The notes under the pieces are model-generated. The model was not told where the DNA came from, did not search any database, and saw nothing but the letters and a program-made list of their open reading frames with translations. Of a stretch of DNA of 64,000 nucleotides, positions 34,033 through 42,737 are shown one piece after another. The position numbers were made by a program, and so were the translations under genes. This DNA comes from Pleomorphomonas sp. NRK KF1 (lineage in GTDB: Bacteria > Pseudomonadota > Alphaproteobacteria > Rhizobiales > Pleomorphomonadaceae), in contig NZ_JAMDLH010000012.1 in assembly GCF_023721755.1 (NCBI RefSeq), positions 1-64,000 on the forward strand, given 5' to 3'. Each line of letters starts with the position of its first letter. The first letter of the stretch is position 1.

Positions 34033-35151
34033 TCAATCGTCCGAATACGGCCCCGGGATCGAGCCGGTGATGTCGGTCGAAGAATAGCCCTGGAGGGGCT
34101 GCGCGCCGACGTTCCAGCCGATGTTGCCCGCGCCTGCCGGCGGCGGTACGTAGGTGCCCTGGCCCACCGGCGTGCAGATGTAGCCGGGTGGGCAGCCGGG
34201 CGGCTGGGCGGCCGGCGCGTCGGCGTAGATCGGCTGGGGCTGCTGGTACGCGGGCTGCTGATAGGCGGGCTGTTGGGCGACCGGATAGGCGCCGTTGCCG
34301 ATCGGGGCCGGCGGCAGCGGCGCGTCGAAGGACGGATTGCCGGCAGCGTAGGTCGGTTCGGTGGGCATCGGCTGCGGCGCGGCCGGCCAGACCGGACTGG
34401 CCGGCAGATTGCTCGCCATCGGCATGTTCGGGTCGGGCGTGAACATCGGCGCACCGCGCGGCGGCACCTGCGGCTGCGGCTTGCAGTAGCGATAGGTGCC
34501 GGCGTTGTTGTGGCGGGCGAGGTCGAGGTGCAGGTGGTCGTCGTGCGCGCGGTCGGCGCCGGGGCCGAGCACGGTGGTGAAGGCGCCGCAGGCGCCGCGC
34601 GTCACCTCGCGCAGGAAGGCGCGGTCGGTGGGGTTGCCGTACCAGCCCTTCTTGACGGTGACGGTATAGCCGTTGGACAGCTCGACGCCGGCAAAGTCGA
34701 AGGCATTGGCGAAGGCGTGCTCGGAGAGGCGGGCGCCGGCGATGTTGTTGCGCGGGCGGCAGTTGTAGGTGCCGAAGTTCTTGATCTCGACCACCGGCAG
34801 GCCGTAGCGGGCCAGCGCCGCCGGCATGACGACCTCGGCGACCCAGCGTTCGAGCGCCGCCGTCATCGGACAGGAGAGCACCAGCGAGCGGGAGCCGAGG
34901 CTGACGGTGCCGTCTTCCAGCGCCTTGACCTTCAGGGGACGGTCGATGCCGCAGATGCCCTTTCCCTGGATGGCGCTGGCCTTCTGGATGAACGGCGTCA
35001 GCTTGACCATGTTGCGGGCGTAGCAGGCCGCTTCCGCCTGGGCGCGCCATGGCGCGCGCTCCTCGGATTCGAAGAAGCCGCAGCCCGCCAGGGCGGCGGA
35101 CACGAACAGCGAGAGCAGACCGGACGCAATACGAGAGGGTCTCATGCGCAC
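34033..35151 (-). CDS. Extensin-like domain lipoprotein with proline/glutamine-rich tail
   Basis: The 372-residue protein has a lipoprotein signal (LFVSAALAGC; lipid-anchored Cys near residue 24). An extensin-like C-domain of about 175 residues follows, containing CYARNMVKLTPFIQKASAIQ, GICGIDRPLKVKAL, NCRPRNNIAGARLSEHAFAN and the likely metal or catalytic residues of AHDDHLHLDLARHNN. These resemble DD-peptidase-like folds, so a cell-wall role is plausible. The last 150 residues are low-complexity, with repeats of Pro-Ala-Tyr-Gln-Gln and many prolines. The second methionine (MRPSRIAS) may be the true start. Confidence 0.87.
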   Translation of the reverse strand: MRMRPSRIASGLLSLFVSAALAGCGFFESEERAPWRAQAEAACYARNMVKLTPFIQKASAIQGKGICGIDRPLKVKALEDGTVSLGSRSLVLSCPMTAALERWVAEVVMPAALARYGLPVVEIKNFGTYNCRPRNNIAGARLSEHAFANAFDFAGVELSNGYTVTVKKGWYGNPTDRAFLREVTRGACGAFTTVLGPGADRAHDDHLHLDLARHNNAGTYRYCKPQPQVPPRGAPMFTPDPNMPMASNLPASPVWPAAPQPMPTEPTYAAGNPSFDAPLPPAPIGNGAYPVAQQPAYQQPAYQQPQPIYADAPAAQPPGCPPGYICTPVGQGTYVPPPAGAGNIGWNVGAQPLQGYSSTDITGSIPGPYSDD

Positions 35152-35245
35152 AGTTTAGAGCCGATGCCTTAAGGGGCGGTTTACGTTAATCGGGGGAAAA
35201 CCGGGCGGCATCGGCCCGAACGGCCCCGCGGCAAGGAGGCAAGGC

Positions 35246-35665
35246 ATGATTCAAGGGATCAGTCACATCACCTTCATCGTCGCCGATCTCGACCGGACGG
35301 AGGCGATGCTCGTCGGCATCCTCGGCGCCCGCAAGGTCTATGACAGCGGCGAGCATACGTTCTCGCTGTCGAAGGAGCGGTTCTTCGTGGTCGGCGCCGA
35401 GCCGAACGCCACCTGGATCGCCATCATGGAAGGGGAGGCGCTGTCGACGCGGACCTACAACCACGTGGCCTTCAAGATCGATGATGGCGAATACGAGGCT
35501 TGCCTCGGGCGCATCAGGGACATGGGGCTCGACGTGCGCGAGGGCCGCTCGCGAGTGCCCGGCGAGGGGCGGTCGATCTACTTCCACGACCACGACAACC
35601 ACCTGTTCGAGCTGCACACCGGCACGCTGGACGAGCGCCTGGCGCGTTATGCCGAGGGGCGGTGA
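35246..35665 (+). CDS. fosX: FosX-type fosfomycin resistance hydrolase
   Basis: FosX opens the epoxide of fosfomycin with water in a Mn(II)-dependent reaction. The 139-residue vicinal-oxygen-chelate protein has metal ligands His7, His73 (YNHVAF) and Glu122 (HLFELH). The catalytic Glu44 is in the segment SLSKERFF. That glutamate separates FosX from the thiol-using FosA and FosB. The loop VPGEGRSIYFHDHDNHLFEL is fully conserved. Rhizobial FosX proteins may be enzymes of other pathways with modest fosfomycin activity. The gene is divergent from the extensin-like gene. Confidence 0.9.
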   Translation: MIQGISHITFIVADLDRTEAMLVGILGARKVYDSGEHTFSLSKERFFVVGAEPNATWIAIMEGEALSTRTYNHVAFKIDDGEYEACLGRIRDMGLDVREGRSRVPGEGRSIYFHDHDNHLFELHTGTLDERLARYAEGR

Positions 35666-35669
35666 CGGC

Positions 35670-36119
35670 TCAGCGGGAGGGCGTGACAACGCGTGGCCAG
35701 GCGGGCGCGACCTCGGTGCCGGCAGCAATGGTGGCCTGCATCGTGCGGGCCGATCCGATCAATGCCTCGCGCGCTTCGGCTATCAGTCTTTCCATCGCGC
35801 GCTGTCCCGCTTCGGCGCCCAGCAGTTGGACGGCTTTCGTCCTGAGAGCCTGCTCTTCCGGGGCGCAGCGGGTGAGCGCGCCGTCGGCCGCCGTCGCCGC
35901 GTCGAAGGTTCGGTCGCGCTGAACCGTCTGGCCGATCTCGTTGACGGTGCAGATCGTCCATGCGCGCCGGGGGATATCGAGTTCGGCGGCGATCCGTCGG
36001 GCGTTATCGGCTGCGTGGCCCGGCGACAGCGCCAGTGAACCGCAGGCAAGCACCATCGTCACGCGGCGCGCAAAGCCGGTTCGGCGAAGCTGACGGCTAG
36101 GGGCGCTTGGCAGGGGCAT
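35670..36119 (-). CDS. Small exported protein of unknown function
   Basis: The frame from the ATG ending at 36119 encodes 149 residues. It begins with a basic stretch and a short hydrophobic signal (TMVLACGSLALSPGHAADN) suggesting export. The mature part is alanine-rich with a Cys in WTICTVNEIGQ and another in TRCAPEEQA, which could form a disulfide. A C-terminal helical region (QRAMERLIAEAREALIG) follows. The stop is five bases from the convergent FosX stop. I do not recognise a domain, and the start is uncertain. Confidence 0.6.
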   Translation of the reverse strand: MPLPSAPSRQLRRTGFARRVTMVLACGSLALSPGHAADNARRIAAELDIPRRAWTICTVNEIGQTVQRDRTFDAATAADGALTRCAPEEQALRTKAVQLLGAEAGQRAMERLIAEAREALIGSARTMQATIAAGTEVAPAWPRVVTPSR

Positions 36120-36427
36120 TGCCGCTCGAAGAGACCGATCATGGAGGGAGACGGACGCGTCGCCCCCAGCATGCACCATGCTCAGGCCGCCGAACAGCCC
36201 CCGGCGGCCTTGATCGCGGCGCGGATATCCTTGACCGATATTCCGGCCAAAGGCCCTGTCAAAGCGCAGGCCGCCCGGTCAGACGTTCCGCCGGGCGACG
36301 GGGCGCGAAAGGACTGCGGAAGCTCAGAGGACGCCGATACAGACGGGTTGCGACAGGCGCGGTTTGCCGCGAGGGGCGCCGAGGATGGGGGTGAGCAGCC
36401 GTCTCCCGTCATGGATGGGAAAGCGAT
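36120..36427. other. Intergenic region without a convincing gene
   Basis: These 308 bases lie between the small exported protein and the 3' end of the COG0523 gene. Short frames exist on both strands (36141-36476 plus, 36182-36412 minus), but they overlap each other and have no ribosome-binding site or recognisable sequence. I call none. Confidence 0.5.
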
Positions 36428-37633
36428 TCAGGACGCCAATCCCCAAGCCGGGAACGGGTCGGGCAGATGGCGGTAGCGGTCGGGGTTGAAGCGGGTCATG
36501 ATCGTGGCTTCGCCGACGAGACAGGCGTCGAGGTTGGCGCGGATTGCCGTCTCGTCCATGCCGGAGCCGATGAACACCAGCTCCTGCCGGCGGTCGCCCC
36601 AGTGCGAATGCCAGTTGCGCCGCATGACCTCGCGCCATTCGGCATGATCGGGCCAGCGTTCCTTCGGCACCGCCGCCCACCAGCGGCCGAGCGCCCCGGT
36701 GCGGCAGACTGCTCCGGCGATCGACAGTTCGCCGCACCACTCGGGGCGGGTGGCAAGCCAGAAGTGCCCCTTGGCGCGGATGACGCCGGGAAGGCTCTGG
36801 CGGAGGAAGGCGCTAAAGGCGCAAGGGTGAAACGGGCGTCGGGCGCGGTAGACGAAGGAGGCGATGCCGTACTCCTCGGTCTCGGGCACATGATCGCGAA
36901 AGCCGTAAAGCTCCCTGGCCCAGAGCGGGTGCCGCTCCGCCTTGTCGCGATCGAACAGGCCGGTGTCGAGCACGCTTTCGAGCGGCACGCGGGCGAAATC
37001 CGCCTCGATGAGCTTGGCGTCGGCGTTGAGCGCCCTGACGATCTTGCGGGCCTGGTCCGCGCGTTCCGGGCCGGCATCGGACACCTTGTTGAGGATGACG
37101 ACGTCGGCGAACTCGATCTGCTCGGTCAGGAGGTCGGCGAGCGTGCGCTCGTCGTCGATGCCGGCTGTTTCGCCACGGTCGCCCAGGAGGTCGTGCGAGC
37201 CGAAGTTGGCGGTGAGATTGATGGCGTCGACCACCGTCACCATGGTGTCGATGCGGGCGACGTCGGACAGCGAGACGCCGGCCTCGTCGCGGAAATCGAA
37301 GGTGGCGGCGATCGGCAGCGGCTCGGCGATGCCGGTGGCTTCGATCAGCAGGTAATCGAAGCGGCCGGCGCGGGCGAGGCGGCTGACCTCGGCGAGCAGG
37401 TCGTCGCGCAGGGTGCAGCAGATGCAGCCGTTCGACAACTCGACCAGCTTCTCGTCGACGCGGGAGAGGCCGCCGCCCTCGCGCACCAGGTCGGCGTCGA
37501 TGTTCACCTCGCTCATGTCGTTGACGATGACGGCGACGCGGCGGCCGGCACGGTTGTTGAGGATGTGGTTGAGAAGCGTCGTCTTGCCGGAGCCGAGAAA
37601 GCCCGACAGTACGGTTACGGGGAGATGGGGCAT
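36428..37633 (-). CDS. COG0523 (CobW/ZigA-type) zinc metallochaperone GTPase
   Basis: The 401-residue G3E GTPase probably hands zinc to client enzymes during zinc shortage. Walker A is [12 protein letters not shown], and the metal-binding Cys-x-Cys-Cys motif sits in [12 protein letters not shown]. Walker B-like sequence and the base-recognition motif VILNKVSD follow. The C-terminal CobW_C domain contains [13 protein letters not shown]. The ATG ending at 37633 ([11 protein letters not shown]) fits the family start; the longer frame does not. A Zur-like inverted repeat sits 16 bases upstream, which favours the zinc group over the cobalamin CobW group. Confidence 0.9.
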   Translation of the reverse strand: MPHLPVTVLSGFLGSGKTTLLNHILNNRAGRRVAVIVNDMSEVNIDADLVREGGGLSRVDEKLVELSNGCICCTLRDDLLAEVSRLARAGRFDYLLIEATGIAEPLPIAATFDFRDEAGVSLSDVARIDTMVTVVDAINLTANFGSHDLLGDRGETAGIDDERTLADLLTEQIEFADVVILNKVSDAGPERADQARKIVRALNADAKLIEADFARVPLESVLDTGLFDRDKAERHPLWARELYGFRDHVPETEEYGIASFVYRARRPFHPCAFSAFLRQSLPGVIRAKGHFWLATRPEWCGELSIAGAVCRTGALGRWWAAVPKERWPDHAEWREVMRRNWHSHWGDRRQELVFIGSGMDETAIRANLDACLVGEATIMTRFNPDRYRHLPDPFPAWGLAS

Positions 37634-37649
37634 CGGCAACTCACTAAAT

Positions 37650-37667
37650 GCAACGTTATAACATAAC
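37650..37667 (-). promoter_or_regulatory. Zur-type operator upstream of the COG0523 gene
   Basis: Read on the minus strand the site is GTTATGTTATAACGTTGC, centred on the palindrome GTTATAAC (37655-37662). It matches most positions of the rhizobial Zur inverted repeat (TATGTTATAACATA core). It lies at the promoter of the zinc-chaperone gene, where Zur would repress in zinc-replete cells. Confidence 0.65.
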
Positions 37668-37845
37668 ATATGGCTAGCAAGCGGGGGCCATGGTGTCAAT
37701 GGTTCCCCGGCGTTTGGCGCCAAGATCGGCGATGCCTGTGGGGAACCCCCAGTAAGCTATTGATACAGCGTGATTTCGTTGATGATCGCTGCGGCTCGGG
37801 AGCAATCCCGATCCGAGATGTCGCGCAACCGTCGGAGCGGACGCT

Positions 37846-39987
37846 CTAGATCTGTCCCACCGTCTTCAGGCGGACCTTGGGGTGGACCTCGGCTTGGCTC
37901 ATCACCGTGGTGTGGGCGCGGAAGCGCTCGACGATGGAGCGGACGAAGGGGCGGTTCATCGGGCTGGTCATCAGCACCGGCAGCTCGCCCTTCTTGGCGG
38001 CTTCCTCGAACTGATCGCGAACGGTGCCGACGAACTCCTGCAGCTTGCTGGGCGCCATGGCGAGGCGGCGGTCGTCGCCTTCGCCGACGATGCTCTCGAT
38101 GAAGGCCTGCTCCCAGGCGGGCGACAGGCTGATGAGCGGCAGGTAGCCGCCCTGCGCCATGTTGGAAGCGCAGATCTGGCGGGCGAGGCGGGCGCGCACG
38201 TGCTCGGTGATGGTCTGCGTGGCGTGGGAGATGGACAGGCCCTCGGCGATGCCTTCCAGGATGGTGCCGAGGTCGCGGATCGACACGCGCTCGGCCAGCA
38301 GCAGTTGCAGAATGCGCTGGATGCCGGAGACGGTGATCTGGCTCGGCACGATCTCGTCGATCAGCTTGGCCTGATCGGACGGCACCTCGGCGAGCAGCTT
38401 CTTGACATCGGCGTAGGAGAGGAGCTCGGAAACGTTGGTTTTCAGCGTTTCGGAGAGGTGCGTGGAGAGCACGGTGGCCGGGTCGACCACGGTGTAGCCG
38501 CGGATCGCCGCTTCCTCGCGCAGGCGGCCGTCCACCCATGTGGCCGGCAGGCCGAAGGTGGGCTCGGTGGTCTGGGTGCCGGGGATGGTCACCTTGCCGC
38601 CCATCGGGTCCATGACCATGTACTGGCCGGGGAACAGCGTTCCCTTTCCGGCGTCCACTTCCTTGATCTTGATGACATACTCGTTGGCGCCGAGCTGCAC
38701 GTTGTCCAGGAGGCGCACCGGCGGCATGATGTAGCCGAGGTCGGAGGCGATCTGCCGCCGCAGCGCCTTGATCTGGTCGGACAGCTTCTCGCCGCCCTTG
38801 CCGTTGTCGTTGATCAGCGGCAACAGGCCGTAGCCGAGCTCGACGCGCAGGTCGTCCATCTTGAGCGCGGTGGCGATCGGCTCCTCGGCCGGCGGCGGAG
38901 GGGGCGCATCGGCTTCCGCCTGGGCCATGACGGCCTCGATCTCGCGCTTGGCGTTCTGGCGCTTGGCCCAGAGGGCGAGGCCGCCGGCGCCGGCGCCGAG
39001 GGTGGCGAACGGCAGGAAGGGCAGGCCGGGCAAGAGCGCCAGCAGGCCCATGACGACGCCGGAGATGCCGAGCGCGGCCGGATAGCCGGTGAGCTGGCCG
39101 GAGAGCGCCTTGTCGGCCGAGCCGGAAACGCCCGCCTTGGACACCAGAAGGCCGGCGGCGGTGGAGACGATCAGCGCCGGGATCTGGCTGACGAGGCCGT
39201 CGCCGACGGTGAGGATGGTGTAGGAGTGGCCGGCTTCCGACAGCGTGATGCCCATCTGCATCGTGCCGATGATGATGCCGCCGATCACGTTGATGAAGGT
39301 GATGAGCAGGCCGGCGATGGCGTCGCCGCGCACGAACTTCGAGGCACCGTCCATGGCGCCGAAGAAGGCGCTTTCCGCTTCCAGATCCTTGCGGCGCTTC
39401 CTCGCCTCGTCTTCCTTGATCAGGCCCGACGACAGGTCGGCGTCGATGGCCATCTGCTTGCCGGGCATGGCGTCGAGGGTGAAGCGGGCGGCGACTTCGG
39501 CGATGCGGCCCGAACCCTTGGTGATGACGATGAAATTGACGATGATCAGGATGGCGAAGACGATGATGCCGATGACGAAGTTGCCACCCATCACGAAGCC
39601 GCCGAAGGCCTGGATGACGTGGCCGGCGGCGTCGGTGCCTTCGTGACCATGGCTGAGGATGAGGCGCGTCGAGGCGAGGTTGAGCGACAGACGCAGCATC
39701 GTCGAGATCAGGAGGATGGTCGGAAAGGACGTGAACTCCAGCGGCGTGTGGATGAACAGCGCCGTCATCATGATCAGCACGGAAAAGATGATCGACACCG
39801 CCAGCATGAAGTCGAGCATCATCGCCGGCATCGGCAGGATCAGGATGACCATGATCAGCATGATGCCGGCGGCGAGGCCGATGTCGCCGCGCAGGAGTGT
39901 CGAGCGAAGGTCCGAGCCCGTGGGCACGCTGAGACCGAAAGGAATCCTGGAGGGCGCCGTCTCGGGGGCTGAGGTGATGTCGCTCAA
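37846..39987 (-). CDS. flhA: Flagellar export-gate protein FlhA
   Basis: FlhA forms the nonameric ring of the flagellar type III export gate. The 713-residue protein has about eight N-terminal helices (residues about 35-330), including the FHIPEP-type signature stretch TALFIHTPLEFTSFPTILLI and SLNLASTRLIL. The central cytoplasmic loop has the conserved VITKGSGRIAEVAARFTLDA. A cytosolic C-domain from about residue 365 contains ELLSYADVKKLL. It is the only flagellar gene of this part of the window, about 16 kb from the main cluster. A perfect CtrA box lies 70 bases upstream. Confidence 0.97.
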   Translation of the reverse strand: MSDITSAPETAPSRIPFGLSVPTGSDLRSTLLRGDIGLAAGIMLIMVILILPMPAMMLDFMLAVSIIFSVLIMMTALFIHTPLEFTSFPTILLISTMLRLSLNLASTRLILSHGHEGTDAAGHVIQAFGGFVMGGNFVIGIIVFAILIIVNFIVITKGSGRIAEVAARFTLDAMPGKQMAIDADLSSGLIKEDEARKRRKDLEAESAFFGAMDGASKFVRGDAIAGLLITFINVIGGIIIGTMQMGITLSEAGHSYTILTVGDGLVSQIPALIVSTAAGLLVSKAGVSGSADKALSGQLTGYPAALGISGVVMGLLALLPGLPFLPFATLGAGAGGLALWAKRQNAKREIEAVMAQAEADAPPPPPAEEPIATALKMDDLRVELGYGLLPLINDNGKGGEKLSDQIKALRRQIASDLGYIMPPVRLLDNVQLGANEYVIKIKEVDAGKGTLFPGQYMVMDPMGGKVTIPGTQTTEPTFGLPATWVDGRLREEAAIRGYTVVDPATVLSTHLSETLKTNVSELLSYADVKKLLAEVPSDQAKLIDEIVPSQITVSGIQRILQLLLAERVSIRDLGTILEGIAEGLSISHATQTITEHVRARLARQICASNMAQGGYLPLISLSPAWEQAFIESIVGEGDDRRLAMAPSKLQEFVGTVRDQFEEAAKKGELPVLMTSPMNRPFVRSIVERFRAHTTVMSQAEVHPKVRLKTVGQI

Positions 39988-40056
39988 GTCGATCGTTTCC
40001 GAATTGCCGGCTGCGACGCACCTTGCGCCACCCGGCAGAATTTGCCGAGTGCATGG

Positions 40057-40072
40057 TTAACGGGTGGTTAAC
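40057..40072 (-). promoter_or_regulatory. Perfect CtrA-binding box upstream of flhA
   Basis: TTAA (40057-40060), seven bases, TTAAC (40068-40072): an exact TTAA-N7-TTAAC site. On the minus strand it reads GTTAACCACCCGTTAACCAT, including the extended half-site TTAACCAT known from Caulobacter. It sits about 70 bases before the flhA ATG. Confidence 0.78.
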
Positions 40073-40463
40073 GGTGGCGGCTGCGTCCCCGACTGTTTGT
40101 CGACGGGCCTCTCCGTCCGTCCGCGAAATGTGTCGAGCAGGTGGCCGTCAGATGGCGAAATTTTGAAGAAGAGCGAGGCGATTAATATTTGAATCAATCT
40201 TCGGATGTCGTTTCAGATATGGCAACCTGAAAGCGCGTATGCGGAAAAGCGGTTGATTTCCGAAAGGCTTGGCATGCCCGATAAACCGGAGTCCGAAATG
40301 CGGGATAAAAAGGACTAACTGTGGCTCCCTATGATCAAATCAGCGTGTGAATCTAGTCTATTATTTTCTTCTGGCTTCCTGTTTGATGTTTAAATCGGCT
40401 CAAATTGCCCCAAAAATCTATTTTTCTTTAGATATCGCATGTTTTTTCAAAGTAAATTTGAAG

Positions 40464-40491
40464 TTGCCTTGGGGTTGTTGGCCTATATACT
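40464..40491 (+). promoter_or_regulatory. Sigma-70-like promoter of the second betaine ABC operon
   Basis: TTGCCT (40464-40469), a 16-base spacer, and TATACT (40486-40491) match the housekeeping consensus at four and five of six positions. The binding-protein ATG is 147 bases downstream, leaving a long leader. Confidence 0.4.
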
Positions 40492-40637
40492 GCCTGCGCG
40501 TGCTCGGCAGTGGCGGGCACGTCGACGAATGACTGAACGCCCAGTTCCGAAGGCATGGCGCCCCGCTATTTGGAGGTCCGGGGTCGTGGGCTGTCTCACC
40601 ATTCGCACCGAACGAAACGCGAAGCCCGGAGACCAAG

Positions 40638-41642
40638 ATGAAACAGCTTCTCGCGACCACGTTTTTCGTAGCAGCGTCGGCTTCGCTCGTTCCGGCGCTC
40701 GCGGCGGACAGCACCTGCGGACGCGTCACGATTGCGAACATGAACTGGCAGTCCGCCGAACTCATCGCCTGGCTCGATAAGGCCATCCTTGAAAACGGCT
40801 ACGGCTGCGAGGTCGATCTCGTACCCGGCGACACCCAACCCACCTTTGCCTCCATGACCGAGAAGGGCGAGCCCGATATCGCCCCCGAGGGCTGGATCAA
40901 CGCCATGCGCGAACCGCTCGACAAGGCGGTGGCCGAGGGCAAACTGGTCTATGCGGTCGAGGCTCTTGGTGAGGGCGGCGTCGAGGGATGGTGGATCCCC
41001 GACTACATCGCCGAGGCCCACCCCGACATCAAGACGATCGACGACGCGCTCAACCATCCCGATCTGTTCCCTGACCCGGAGGATCCCTCGCGGGGCGCCG
41101 TTTACAGCTGCCCTTCGGGCTGGAACTGCCAGGTCACCACCGGCAACTTCTTCAAGGCCTACGACGCGGAGAAGCGCGGCTTCAACCTGATCGACCCCGG
41201 TTCGGCCGCCGGTCTCGACGGATCGATCGCCAAGGCCTTCGAGCGCAACCAGCCCTGGCTGGGCTACTACTGGGCGCCGACTTCCATTCTCGGCAAGTAT
41301 CACCTGGTCCGCCTGGACTTCGACGTGCCCTATGACGAGGCCGAGTGGAAGTCCTGCACCACCGTGCCCGACTGCGACAAGCCCAAGAAGAACGCCTGGT
41401 CCAAGTCGGAAGTGTTCACCGTGGTGACCAAGTCCTTCGCCGACAGGGCGGGGCCGGCCTACGACTACATCAAGACCCGGGCCTTCCCGACCAACGAGCC
41501 GGTCAACGAGATGCTGGCCTGGATGACCGACAACCAGGCGACCGGCGAGGAAGCCGCGCGCTATTTCCTCAAGGAAAAGGCCGACATCTGGACCAAGTGG
41601 GTTCCGGCCGAGGTCGCCGAGAAGGTCAAGGCGGCGCTCTGA
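40638..41642 (+). CDS. Glycine betaine/choline-type ABC binding protein (second system)
   Basis: The 334-residue precursor has a signal peptide ending near PALAAD. The OpuAC fold shows the family opening CGRVTIANMNWQSAELIAW, the segment DIAPEGWINAMREPLDKAV and SCPSGWNCQVTTGNFFKAY with a paired cysteine pattern not present in the first ProX. The cysteine-bearing subgroup differs from ProX at 30750, so the ligand may differ (other betaines, choline or related amines). It is first in an X-W-V order, opposite to the first system. Confidence 0.9.
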   Translation: MKQLLATTFFVAASASLVPALAADSTCGRVTIANMNWQSAELIAWLDKAILENGYGCEVDLVPGDTQPTFASMTEKGEPDIAPEGWINAMREPLDKAVAEGKLVYAVEALGEGGVEGWWIPDYIAEAHPDIKTIDDALNHPDLFPDPEDPSRGAVYSCPSGWNCQVTTGNFFKAYDAEKRGFNLIDPGSAAGLDGSIAKAFERNQPWLGYYWAPTSILGKYHLVRLDFDVPYDEAEWKSCTTVPDCDKPKKNAWSKSEVFTVVTKSFADRAGPAYDYIKTRAFPTNEPVNEMLAWMTDNQATGEEAARYFLKEKADIWTKWVPAEVAEKVKAAL

Positions 41643-41849
41643 TCCTCACGAGTTGAAAGCCGGCGTGCCCGGGGCGCGCCGGCATGCGTAGGCGGGGCCG
41701 GCGGTTCGGCTCCGTTTCCCCCCTCAGGATCTTTCGAATCCCGGTGAGGGTATTGGCGTGGCTGTCGCCCCTTGGCGACGGCTCCCATGGCGCCGCCCCG
41801 TCCGTCTCCGGGGCGGCGCCACCTCGCCGAACATGGAGACCTTCGACGC

Positions 41850-42737
41850 ATGATGTCATTTGACGGTTTTCCGGTCATGGATGCCGACACGCTCACAGCT
41901 CTCAAGAAAGCCATCGACGGTGGCTTCCGCGCCTTCACGCGCGAGTTCGGCGCCACCGTCGAGGACTTTTTCCTGCCGCTGAGGACGTTCCTGATCTTCG
42001 TCGAGCGCTTGCTGGTCACCACGCCGTGGCCCTTGGTGCTCCTGGTGATCGTCGGCCTCGTCTATCTCGCCAGCCGCAGCTGGCGCCTGGTCGCGGGGGC
42101 GGCCGCCGCCCTTCTGGTCATCGGCTATTTCGGCATGTGGGAAGACACCATGCGCACGCTCGCCATGATCGTCGTGGCGACGCTGATCTCGGTGGCGATC
42201 GGCATCCCGCTCGGCATCCTGATGGCCTGGTCCGGCCGGGCGCGCGCCGTGATGCTGCCGGTGCTCGACGTGATGCAGACCATGCCGAGCTTCGTCTATC
42301 TCATCCCCGTGGTGATGCTGCTCGGCATCGGCAAGGTGCCCGGCCTGATCGCCGTGGTGATCTATGCCGCGCCACCCATCATCCGCCTCACCAACCTCGG
42401 CATCCGCCTCGTCGATGCCGACGTGCTGGAGGCGGCCGACGCCTTCGGCGCCTCCACCTGGCAGAAGCTGCGCAAGGTGCAATTGCCACTGGCGCTGCCG
42501 AACATCATGGCCGGTATCAACCAGACGATCATGGCCGCCCTGTCCATGGTGGTCGTCGCCTCGATGATCGGCGTGCAGGGGCTCGGCCAGCCGGTGCTGA
42601 AGGCCATCGCCAACCAGTATTTCACGCTCGGCGTGTTCAACGGCTTCGCCATCGTCGGCATCGCCATCATCTTCGACCGGACCAGCCAGGCGTTCGGCCG
42701 CCGGCTCCAGAAGCATCGCGAGGCCGAACATGCTTGA
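41850..42737 (+). CDS. Glycine betaine-type ABC permease (second system)
   Basis: The 295-residue permease has about six helices, with the ProW-type segment MQTMPSFVYLIPVVMLLGIG near residue 145 and the coupling loop LEAADAFGASTWQKLRKVQL near 195. I chose ATG 41850, which follows TGGAGACC; a second ATG lies immediately after. It is separated from the binding protein by about 207 bases and overlaps the ATPase gene by eight bases. Confidence 0.9.
   Translation: MMSFDGFPVMDADTLTALKKAIDGGFRAFTREFGATVEDFFLPLRTFLIFVERLLVTTPWPLVLLVIVGLVYLASRSWRLVAGAAAALLVIGYFGMWEDTMRTLAMIVVATLISVAIGIPLGILMAWSGRARAVMLPVLDVMQTMPSFVYLIPVVMLLGIGKVPGLIAVVIYAAPPIIRLTNLGIRLVDADVLEAADAFGASTWQKLRKVQLPLALPNIMAGINQTIMAALSMVVVASMIGVQGLGQPVLKAIANQYFTLGVFNGFAIVGIAIIFDRTSQAFGRRLQKHREAEHA

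Larger units (their letters stand above)
39988..40637. other. Long AT-rich intergenic region between flhA and the second betaine ABC operon
   Basis: About 650 bases with no credible gene. It holds the CtrA box of flhA near its left end and, on the plus strand near 40464-40491, a sigma-70-like promoter for the binding-protein gene. The stretch 40180-40480 is clearly AT-richer than the rest of the window. Frames that cross it (for example 40347-40532) lack codon bias. Confidence 0.55.

Noticed and set aside
36141-36476. Short plus-strand frame beside the COG0523 gene
   Set aside because: It overlaps the opposite gene, lacks a ribosome-binding site, and its composition is random.
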